Source: Elstera cyanobacteriorum (lineage in GTDB: Bacteria; Pseudomonadota; Alphaproteobacteria; Elsterales; Elsteraceae). From it: 64,000 bases of DNA. The notes beneath the pieces were generated by a model. That model searched no databases. It saw only the letters and a list, made by a program, of their open reading frames with translations, and was not told the origin of the DNA. A program made the position numbers and the translations under genes. The stretch is from contig NZ_NOXS01000021.1 in the NCBI RefSeq assembly GCF_002251735.1, forward strand, positions 1 to 64,000, in the 5' to 3' direction. Every line of letters starts with the position of its first letter. Within the stretch, counting starts at the first letter, position 1. Below, in pieces: positions 56,827 through 63,189 of the stretch.

Positions 56827-57609
56827 ATGATACCTGCCTGGATCGGACCTGTGACGACGTCTTTCTCGCCTTCCTTGGGGTCTTCTCTTCCTGCGGCGCG
56901 CGTGTGCCCGGAAGATGAAAGCCGTCTTTGTGCCGATTGCAGCGCACGACCCTGGAGCATGTGTGCGGGCGTGCCGGATTCCGAACTCATGGTGCTGGAA
57001 CGCGCCGTGACCGACCTGCATATCGACCCGCGCGGCACCATCGTCGATGAAGGTGAACCGGCGCAGCATATGTTCAATGTCACCGCCGGAACGGTTAAGG
57101 TCTATAAGCTGCTGCCCGATGGACGCCGCCAGATTATCGGCTTTCTGATGGCCGGGGATTTCATCGGTCTCGCCGTCCGTCAATCCTATGCCTATAGCGC
57201 CGAAGCCGTCACACCCGTGCGCCTCTGCCGCTTTCCGCGCAAAAAGCTGGAAGAATTGTTCGAACGCTACCCATCGATGGAAAAGCGTCTACTAGGCCTC
57301 GCGGCGAACGAACTCGCGGTGGCGCAGGATTTGATGCTGCTGTTGGGCCGGAAGACCGCGAAGGAGCGGCTGGCCACCTTCCTGATCATGCTGTCCGACC
57401 GCGCCCGGCGCTTGGGGATGCCGTCCAATCCCGTCTCGCTGCCGATGAGCCGCACTGATATTGCCGATTACCTGGGCCTGACGACGGAAACGGTGAGCCG
57501 CGCCTTCACCCAGCTTAAGAACCTCAAGCTGATCCGGCTGGATACCACTAGCCAAGCCCAGATTCTGGATGTGGAAGCCTTGCGCGATCTGACCGAAGGC
57601 GGTAGCTAG
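56827..57609 (+). CDS. FNR-type oxygen-responsive regulator
   Basis: This 260-residue Crp/Fnr protein carries the cysteines of an oxygen-sensing [4Fe-4S] cluster: Cys27, Cys35, Cys38 and Cys46 (in CPEDESRLCADCSARPWSMC) and a central Cys134 in VRLCRFPRKK. The cyclic-nucleotide-type barrel follows (VDEGEPAQHMFNV, KLLPDGRRQIIGFL). The C-terminal helix-turn-helix reads SRTDIADYLGLTTETVSRAF, whose E-x-V-S-R recognises TTGAT half sites. The ATG at 56827 keeps the Cys cluster and avoids 14 residues derived from the promoter. It is likely to act at the three FNR boxes in this window. Family names FnrN, FixK or AadR would fit. Confidence 0.92.
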   Translation: MIPAWIGPVTTSFSPSLGSSLPAARVCPEDESRLCADCSARPWSMCAGVPDSELMVLERAVTDLHIDPRGTIVDEGEPAQHMFNVTAGTVKVYKLLPDGRRQIIGFLMAGDFIGLAVRQSYAYSAEAVTPVRLCRFPRKKLEELFERYPSMEKRLLGLAANELAVAQDLMLLLGRKTAKERLATFLIMLSDRARRLGMPSNPVSLPMSRTDIADYLGLTTETVSRAFTQLKNLKLIRLDTTSQAQILDVEALRDLTEGGS

Positions 57610-57689
57610 GAGCGACGCCGCCGATAGGCGATTGTATCGCACTCTCGGCATCTTGACCGGCGCTCGCTTGACGAAGGGAGTCCCGCCCT

Positions 57690-57968
57690 GTGATTACGCT
57701 TGCCACTGTCGTTCGGCGTAAACCCGATGTCATGACCGCCGAGTTTGATGGCGAGATCGTGCTGATGGACCTCAGCGCAGGGGCTTATTTCGGCCTGAAC
57801 GTGACCAGCAGCGATATTTGGCGTCATTTGGCGGAGCCTATCCGGGTCGAAGCCCTCTGCCGGACCCTCGCGGGTGAGTATCAGGACGATCCTGCCATCA
57901 TCGAAAACGATATTCTCGTCCTGCTTCAGACCCTCGAAACCCGGGCGCTGCTGGATATTGTGCCGTGA
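57690..57968 (+). CDS. PqqD-like leader-binding protein (lasso B1 type)
   Basis: This 92-residue protein is a stand-alone RiPP recognition element. It shows the PqqD pattern: VVRRKPDVMTAEFDGEIVLMDLSAGAYFGLN, then SSDIWRHLAEPIRVEALCRTL and a helical end ILVLLQTLETRALL. In lasso pathways B1 binds the precursor leader and presents it to the B2 protease. The start is GTG, with AAGGGAG about 11 bases upstream. It overlaps the B2-like gene by 4 bases (GTGA), showing coupling. A precursor and cyclase lie 3 kb downstream on the same strand. Confidence 0.88.
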   Translation: MITLATVVRRKPDVMTAEFDGEIVLMDLSAGAYFGLNVTSSDIWRHLAEPIRVEALCRTLAGEYQDDPAIIENDILVLLQTLETRALLDIVP

Positions 57969-58399
57969 AACGCCTGCGCCATCGCGTGCGGGTTTTGGAG
58001 GCGATGGCCTATCTGCTGATCCTGGGGCCTTTGGTGCGGCTGTTCCCGATCGCGGTTCTGATGCGCTGGATTGGGGTTGGCCTTGATCCACACCCCCCGA
58101 TAACAGGGTTAAGCCCGCTGCCCCTCGCCCGTGCCACCGATGCCGCCGTAACCGCCGCCGCTCGCTGGCTTCCCTGGCACCCGGTCTGCCTACCACAAGC
58201 CCTCGCCGCTGGCATGATGATGCGGCGACGCGGCTTTTCGCCCCTGCTCGGCTTCGGCGTTCAGCGGCAGCCGGAAGGGCTGGTCGCCCATGCCTGGCTC
58301 ACCCTGAAAGGGCCAATGGGGGGGATCATTTGCGGGGGGCGGATGGACCCGGCCCTAACGCCATTCCGCCCAGCACCGACCCCAGAGAAACAGTCTTAA
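57965..58399 (+). CDS. Lasso B2-type leader peptidase (transglutaminase-like)
   Basis: This 144-residue cysteine protease matches the lasso B2 (PF13471-type) pattern. The catalytic Cys75 lies in PWHPVCLPQALAAGMMMRRRG and His109 in LVAHAWLTL; Asp128 in GGRMDP may complete the triad. Family B2 enzymes cut the leader just after the conserved Thr-x and free the amine for ring closure. It starts at GTG overlapping the B1 stop. Separate B1 and B2 proteins are unusual in proteobacteria, where both domains are normally fused. Confidence 0.87.
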   Translation: MKRLRHRVRVLEAMAYLLILGPLVRLFPIAVLMRWIGVGLDPHPPITGLSPLPLARATDAAVTAAARWLPWHPVCLPQALAAGMMMRRRGFSPLLGFGVQRQPEGLVAHAWLTLKGPMGGIICGGRMDPALTPFRPAPTPEKQS

Positions 58400-58953
58400 C
58401 GGCGCCGAGACCGGCCCGCGCGCCACTCCATGCGCCACGAGGCGCCCGTATCGCCGACTTTCTTGAACCCCAGGCGACGATAAAGGGTAAAGGCCCGGTT
58501 GAATTTATCGACGTGCAGGCTAACGCTGCGCCCTTGCGCTGCGGCGGCCTGTTGCACCGCGACCAAAAGCGCAGCGCCCAGCCCCTGCCCGCGCCAAGCA
58601 GGAAGCAGACTAAGATCGACCAAGCGTAAATCGGGCCGCCCCGCAGTCTCGGTCTGCCAGAGATCGAGCCGACCGATGGGCTGATCCTGCGCCACAACAA
58701 TCAGTCGCTGCCCGCCGAGCGTGTAATGCGCATCGAAATGACGGCACTGAAGATCGAACTGACTGTTGAGAAAGAGCGCGCCCGCGATAGGATCGAAGCC
58801 CGCCGCCGCCACCTCCTCCGCCCGGGTACTGCGGTAGAGGTCGCGCAGGAACGCCATATCCCCCGGCTGCCGCACCCGAAGCGCCAGCCCGCGCCCCGGC
58901 CAATCGGCGGGCAGGGCCACCCAAAGCCCCGCCCGCCCCAACGTGTCCGGCAT
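58396..58953 (-). CDS. GNAT N-acetyltransferase in the tail-collar operon
   Basis: This 185-residue protein shows the GNAT core: MAFLRDLYRSTRAEEV at the start, DLRLVDLSLLPAWRGQGLGAALL with the acetyl-CoA loop (RGQGLG), and SLHVDKFNRAFTLYRRLGFKKVGDTGA at the end. It is the last gene of a minus-strand operon of three tail-collar proteins; its ATG overlaps the stop of the last one (TAATG). It converges on the B2-like gene with a 4-base overlap. Its target may be a peptide or the collar proteins, which is inference. Confidence 0.85.
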   Translation of the reverse strand: MPDTLGRAGLWVALPADWPGRGLALRVRQPGDMAFLRDLYRSTRAEEVAAAGFDPIAGALFLNSQFDLQCRHFDAHYTLGGQRLIVVAQDQPIGRLDLWQTETAGRPDLRLVDLSLLPAWRGQGLGAALLVAVQQAAAAQGRSVSLHVDKFNRAFTLYRRLGFKKVGDTGASWRMEWRAGRSRRR

Positions 58954-59555
58954 TAGTTCGGGTTCACCGGATATTCGCCGTCATTACAGATGTAATAGCC
59001 CATCACCAAATAGGGTTGAAGGTTTGGGTGTGGATCGGTTTGCAACTGAGCATTGCCATAGGCAGGGGATACTTTCACCCCTAATTGGGTTTCATTGCTT
59101 GACGGCGGAACGTCATACGCATTGATCGGCTTTGCGACGCTACTATTAATACCCCGGCTAAGCAACGAGGTTCCAACCAAATTGGGGGCCGTTCCCGTCG
59201 CCTGCGCCGCACCAGTTACGCCAGCGGTTGCCGAATTGGAAATCTTAGTCGTGAATGTATGCGTATGGGTTGGCGCCTGATTATAGGTGAGCGTCACCGT
59301 CTCCTGCCCGGTGGCTTGGGCGAACACCCAGTTGGTGCCCGTGGTCGGTGAAACCCCGGAGTCAACGGGAATGTGCCCATTCAAATTGGGAAGGTTGAAA
59401 TAGGTCTGATTATCGCCTCCAAAGCGGCTGCCAAGCAGGCTGAACAATGCCTGATACTGCTGCAAAACCATCCGCTGCCCATTGCAGGCAAACCACCCGA
59501 TCGGCGCATAGCCATACGGGAACATGCGAATTTCGCCAATAAAAGCGTCTGCCAT
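58953..59555 (-). CDS. Phage tail-collar domain (microcystin-dependent-type) protein 1
   Basis: This 200-residue protein has the N-terminal collar domain FIGEIRMFPYGYAPIGWFACNGQRM, then YQALFSLLGSRFGGDNQTYFNLPNLNG (PF07484 type), followed by a Thr/Ser/Gly-rich C-terminal part ending NLQPYLVMGYYICNDGEYP. Such proteins are found outside phages in bacteria (MdpB type); function is unknown. No signal peptide. It lies 21 bases after the second copy. Confidence 0.87.
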   Translation of the reverse strand: MADAFIGEIRMFPYGYAPIGWFACNGQRMVLQQYQALFSLLGSRFGGDNQTYFNLPNLNGHIPVDSGVSPTTGTNWVFAQATGQETVTLTYNQAPTHTHTFTTKISNSATAGVTGAAQATGTAPNLVGTSLLSRGINSSVAKPINAYDVPPSSNETQLGVKVSPAYGNAQLQTDPHPNLQPYLVMGYYICNDGEYPVNPN

Positions 59556-59576
59556 AACTGCCTCCCGAAGGTCCGA

Positions 59577-60116
59577 TTAATTGCTGAAGTCTGGATAGAG
59601 GCCGTTAACGGCAATTGCGTAGGATAGCGCTAGACTGGGCTGAATATTCAAATGCGCCTGGTTTCCACCACCGTCCACGGTAACCGTCTGGGGCGCTATT
59701 TGAAGCAGGGTTCCCGCCTGGGCCTCGTTGCAATAGTAGAAATTGCTGCCAACATTGCCGGGAGCATTGGTCGAGGCCGGAATCATAGCCGTGGCAGTGG
59801 CTTTGGTAACGGAGATGATGTGATTATGGGGCGGGACTGTCGCCGAGGTTAGCTGAACCTGCTCCGCCCCCGCCTTTTGGGCCAGCACATAGTTTGTTCC
59901 CCCCGTTAGTTGGCCATAATGCACCGGGCTGCGTCCGCGCAAATCGGGAAGGTTAAAATTTGTCGTGCCGTTGCCACCATATGCTGTGCCAATCACAGAA
60001 AAAAGCGCTTGGTATTCAGAAATGCTCAAGGACCGACCGTCACAGGGCAAAAAATTGGCTGGGGCGTATTGATTGAAGGCGAAAAGCCGAATTTCGCCGA
60101 CATAAAACTCTGCCAT
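59577..60116 (-). CDS. Phage tail-collar domain (microcystin-dependent-type) protein 2
   Basis: This 179-residue paralogue reads FYVGEIRLFAFNQYAPANF then LPCDGRSLSISEYQALFS, VIGTAYGGNGTTNFNLPDLRGR and a C-terminal NIQPSLALSYAIAVNGLYPDFSN. It lacks a phage context nearby: no baseplate or fibre genes are adjacent. The conserved VPPHNHIIS motif contains the paired His typical of collar domains. It is the middle copy of three in a minus-strand operon. Confidence 0.87.
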   Translation of the reverse strand: MAEFYVGEIRLFAFNQYAPANFLPCDGRSLSISEYQALFSVIGTAYGGNGTTNFNLPDLRGRSPVHYGQLTGGTNYVLAQKAGAEQVQLTSATVPPHNHIISVTKATATAMIPASTNAPGNVGSNFYYCNEAQAGTLLQIAPQTVTVDGGGNQAHLNIQPSLALSYAIAVNGLYPDFSN

Positions 60117-60146
60117 AGGTTCCTCCTGTCGATAAAGGTGCCGAAA

Positions 60147-60710
60147 CTAATTGCGCGCGGGCCATAGACCCTGGGTTGCAATGCAGATTTGCACGGCAAG
60201 GATCGGCTGCCGGTTTTCGTGCGGACCACCCCCACCCGAGGCGGAGATTGTCGAGGTATGGAGGGGAACCCAGTTCGGATCGGAGGGCGAAGTTGGACTA
60301 GGGGCGTAGAGATTGAAAGGTTGAGTTCCTGCCGGACTTGCCGTCGCGACCCCAATATAGTTGTCCAACGGAGCTTGCGCTGTGGTCGTGGTCGATTGCG
60401 AGGCGATAATGTTGTGATCATGCGGCGGCGTTTGCGCGGCGGTCAGCGTCACCGTCTCCGTCCCGCCGGTTTTCCCGAGCTGGAAGGCCGTCCCGCTTAC
60501 CGGGGATTGGCCGCTACCGACGGCAACCCGACCGCGCAAGTCAGGAAGATTGAAATTTGTCGTGCCGTTGCCACCAAACTTATTGCCGAGCAAGGCAAAG
60601 AGCGCCTGATACTGCCTAACCTCCAAAAGCTGGCCATTACAGGGCAGCCAGTTTCGTGGTACCCGCCCAAACGCAAACAGCCTGAGTTCACCGAGAAAAT
60701 TATCTGTCAT
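60147..60710 (-). CDS. Phage tail-collar domain (microcystin-dependent-type) protein 3
   Basis: This 187-residue protein is the first in transcription order. It shows FLGELRLFAFGRVPRNWLPCNGQ, YQALFALLGNKFGGNGTTNFNLP, DLRGRVAV, the TPPHDHNI His pair, and an end of RQPILAVQICIATQGLWPARN. The three copies are clearly paralogous but divergent in the Ser/Thr/Ala-rich middle. The operon diverges from the precursor-cyclase genes across the AT-rich region at 60.7-61.0 kb. Confidence 0.87.
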   Translation of the reverse strand: MTDNFLGELRLFAFGRVPRNWLPCNGQLLEVRQYQALFALLGNKFGGNGTTNFNLPDLRGRVAVGSGQSPVSGTAFQLGKTGGTETVTLTAAQTPPHDHNIIASQSTTTTAQAPLDNYIGVATASPAGTQPFNLYAPSPTSPSDPNWVPLHTSTISASGGGGPHENRQPILAVQICIATQGLWPARN

Positions 60711-61047
60711 TGTATTCTCCTCCGCCCGGCGCGCTTTTAAGGTGATTCGGGTCGTGCCGTGCCCTTAAAACATCATAGGACCAATCGGTTGTCACACGGG
60801 AAGTATTTCAATTTAAAAATAAAATGCATTGAAAAAAATATAAGGATATGCTATGAAGGTGCGAATGATAATTATTATTAATATCAAACTTCGTTCTGCT
60901 ATTTTGGGGTTAGCACTAAAAGCGGCGTGCAAGCTTGCCATCAGAGAGAACTTGGCATAATAATTTGGGTTAATGGTATAGTCGGGTTGGCTGAGCCAAT
61001 TTACTGCTTTGGACAATATCGGTTTGACGCCGAACGGGTCGGGGGTG
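60711..61047. other. AT-rich divergent control region of the RiPP locus
   Basis: This 337-base region separates the minus-strand collar operon from the plus-strand precursor and cyclase. It is AT-rich at 60800-60960 (for example AATAATTATTATTAAT-like sequence), as expected for promoters or UP elements of both directions. It holds one 35-codon frame with a good ribosome binding site (60853-60960). A long minus-strand frame (60813-61412) runs antisense through the precursor and the cyclase start and is not called. Confidence 0.5.
60853..60960 (+). CDS. Candidate 35-residue amphipathic peptide
   Basis: An ATG with AAGGA 6 bases upstream opens a frame reading MKVRMIIIINIKLRS then AILGLALKAACKLAIRENLA and TAA. 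The product is cationic, hydrophobic and amphipathic, with no acidic residue suited to lasso ring closure. It could be a small translated leader, a toxin-like peptide or chance. It is not a recognised family; the sole supports are the ribosome binding site and position. Confidence 0.3.
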   Translation: MKVRMIIIINIKLRSAILGLALKAACKLAIRENLA

Positions 61048-61227
61048 ATGTCTATGGAAATGCAACAACGCAATCTTGATAACCCGTCCAAGGCGCTATC
61101 GGTCGACGCATCGCCGATGCGTTGGATTGCTCCCTTGCAATCGATTGAGATCTTTTCGATTGCCGAATTCACACAAAGCAGTCTCAGCCCCGGCAATGAT
61201 GGTTCAGGAATCAATACAGCATCGTGA
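61048..61227 (+). CDS. Putative lasso-type precursor peptide
   Basis: The 59-residue frame ends 30 bases before the cyclase gene. Its leader includes W-x-x-P-L (WIAPLQ, Trp26-Pro29), a variant of the Y-x-x-P-x-L motif bound by B1 proteins, and ends FTQ with Thr42 at the penultimate position, the conserved cleavage hallmark. The predicted core (residues 44-59) is SSLSPGNDGSGINTAS: Asp51 is core position 8, right for a macrolactam with Ser1. The tail lacks bulky residues. GGGGGTG serves as ribosome binding site for an ATG at 61048 or, better spaced, 61054; an in-frame TTG at 61009 gives 72 residues. Cleavage and ring are inferred. Confidence 0.68.
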   Translation: MSMEMQQRNLDNPSKALSVDASPMRWIAPLQSIEIFSIAEFTQSSLSPGNDGSGINTAS

Positions 61228-61257
61228 AGCTCCCGAACCTCGATTAATATAAACCGG

Positions 61258-63189
61258 ATGAGTGATTTTCGCGGTTCTATTGCGTTTGAGACGGAAGCAC
61301 TAACCCAGGAAGATCGTGCGCGAATAGGCGCCAGTTTTATGAGCGTCGGGCTTGAACCCCCTCGGGTTTGGCGCGATGAGTGTGCTGCGCTGGCGCATGC
61401 CCAACGGATCATAACGGCAGAAGATCGGGCCGAACGGCAGCCCCTCGCAGACCCAGCCGGGCGCGTTATTCTTTTCGATGGGTATCTCTTTGAGCCCTCA
61501 TCACTTATCGAACATTTGGGCTTTCCGCCCTATACCCCGGACTCGCAAATCGCAGCAGCGTGGCTCGACCGTTATGGGTTTGACGCGCTCCCTAAATTAA
61601 AAGGCGATTATTGCCTTGCACTGTGGGACACACGGGCGCGACGGCTGCATATCCTCGTGGCGCCAATGGCCCAGCGCCTTGTTTATTGGCACGCCCGTCC
61701 GAAAGGCTTTTGGTTCGCAACAACGCTGAGCGCGCTCCATCAGTTCCCCAGCGTTCCCAAAACCCTCGATCCGCTGCAACTCGCCCTGCACTTCACCGCC
61801 ACGGTCGCTGATCCAGCGGACACGCTCTACAAAAATATCCGCCTCGTTCCACCAGGAACCCATCTCACCGCCGATACGCACGGCGTGCAGGAGCGGACCT
61901 TTTGGCGGCTCGATACCCGCCGCCGCTTGACCTTGCCAACGCCCGAAGCCTATGCCGAAACAGCGCGCGATCTATTGGACCAAGCCGTCCAGCGGAGCTT
62001 GCGCAGTGCCTCCCCGCCCGGGGTTTTAATGTCAGGGGGCCTCGATAGCGCAGGGGTGGCCGCGACCGCCGCGCGCCTGCTCGACCCGGCCCCCCTTTCG
62101 ACCTATACGGTGGAGCCGCCGCCAGGACGAACGATTGGCAGCCGACCGGGGTGGTATGATCGGGAACGGCCCCATGTGGAGGCCATTACCGCCCGCTACC
62201 CCAATCTGCACCCGCATTTTTGTTATGCCGCCGACCCTTCGTCACTTGAGATGGACCCAACCCCCTTTTTTGTGGCTGGGGGGCGGATGCAAATGAACGC
62301 CCATCACTTAGGGTGGTTCGATGCCGCCTATCGCGCCGTTCAAAAAAATGGGCATCGGGTGCTGCTCACAGGCCAATCCGGCAATTTGACCCTTAGCTTC
62401 AATGGCGTAAGGGGGTTGGGCGATTTTGCGCGGACAGGGCGCCTGGATAAACTGATCCAATTGCTTCCAGGGGCGGCCCGGTTTCGGCAGATAAGCGTCT
62501 GGCGGATGCTTGAAGCCGAAGTCTTACTTCCCGCGTTACCGCCGACCCTCCGGGCAGCATTGTGGCGCTGGCGGCACCCAGGGCGAGAAACGCCCACAAA
62601 ATATGCCGCGATCCGCTCGGACTTCGCTCGACGGATTGGCGTAAGCGCGACTCTCAAGGCCCTGGGCGATGACGGCCTATCGCTCTACACCACCGACAGC
62701 CGAAAGCTTATCGCCCACCATATGGAAGCACAACGCACGCGCCTGCTCGAAACCCAGCGCACCCTGAAGGCCTATTACGGCTTTGACCTGCGCGACCCGC
62801 TGGCCGACCCCGATCTGACCGAATTTTGTCTTGCGATCCCGCGCGAGCAATATCTGCTGGGCGGCGAACACCGCAGCCTTGCCCGCCGGGTGCTCGCGGA
62901 CCGGCTGCCGCCAGCCCTGATCACCGAGCGCAAGTATGGTCAGCAAAACCCAGAATGGTTTGCCCGCCTCTCCGCTCAACGGGAGAGTTTTGCAGCGGAT
63001 ATCGAGCGCTTGGCCACACACCCCCTCGCCGCCGACATGCTCGACCTGCCGCGCTTGAAACAGTTGATCGACACTTGGCCTGCGGATGCCGAGGCGGCGC
63101 AGGCCCGGCGGTTCGACTATGAAGTCGTGCTGGCGCGCGCCGTTCAAACCGGGCGCTTTATTCGCTGGGCGACCGGCAGCAATCAGTGA
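61258..63189 (+). CDS. Asparagine synthetase-like lasso cyclase
   Basis: This 643-residue protein has an N-terminal glutaminase-like domain without the catalytic Cys2 (it starts MSDF), so it cannot use glutamine, and a C-terminal ATP-binding domain with VLMSGGLDSAGVAAT (PP-loop SGGLDS at residues 259-264). Where true asparagine synthetases have GGDE, it reads LLTGQSGNLTLSFNG, as in RiPP cyclases. The end has the conserved LRDPLADPDLTEFCLAIP and ERKYGQQNPEW. Lasso cyclases adenylate the Asp/Glu side chain and close it on the core N-terminus. It follows the putative precursor by 30 bases. Confidence 0.87.
   Translation: MSDFRGSIAFETEALTQEDRARIGASFMSVGLEPPRVWRDECAALAHAQRIITAEDRAERQPLADPAGRVILFDGYLFEPSSLIEHLGFPPYTPDSQIAAAWLDRYGFDALPKLKGDYCLALWDTRARRLHILVAPMAQRLVYWHARPKGFWFATTLSALHQFPSVPKTLDPLQLALHFTATVADPADTLYKNIRLVPPGTHLTADTHGVQERTFWRLDTRRRLTLPTPEAYAETARDLLDQAVQRSLRSASPPGVLMSGGLDSAGVAATAARLLDPAPLSTYTVEPPPGRTIGSRPGWYDRERPHVEAITARYPNLHPHFCYAADPSSLEMDPTPFFVAGGRMQMNAHHLGWFDAAYRAVQKNGHRVLLTGQSGNLTLSFNGVRGLGDFARTGRLDKLIQLLPGAARFRQISVWRMLEAEVLLPALPPTLRAALWRWRHPGRETPTKYAAIRSDFARRIGVSATLKALGDDGLSLYTTDSRKLIAHHMEAQRTRLLETQRTLKAYYGFDLRDPLADPDLTEFCLAIPREQYLLGGEHRSLARRVLADRLPPALITERKYGQQNPEWFARLSAQRESFAADIERLATHPLAADMLDLPRLKQLIDTWPADAEAAQARRFDYEVVLARAVQTGRFIRWATGSNQ

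Noticed and set aside
57690-57968. PqqD as part of pyrroloquinoline quinone synthesis
   Set aside because: No pqqA, pqqB, pqqC or pqqE is nearby, and the coupled B2-type peptidase and cyclase point to a lasso-type pathway.
58953-60710. The collar proteins as part of the phage block at 0.8-15 kb
   Set aside because: They lie over 40 kb away in a different operon with a GNAT gene, beside RiPP genes and without baseplate or fibre-assembly genes.
60813-61412. 199-codon minus-strand frame over the RiPP control region, precursor and cyclase start
   Set aside because: It is antisense to the conserved start of the cyclase and to the precursor, matches no family I recognise, and has an Ile-rich end derived from AT-rich DNA.
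61258-63189. Ordinary asparagine synthetase (asnB)
   Set aside because: The catalytic Cys2 is absent and the GGDE region is replaced by QSGN; the neighbours are RiPP genes.
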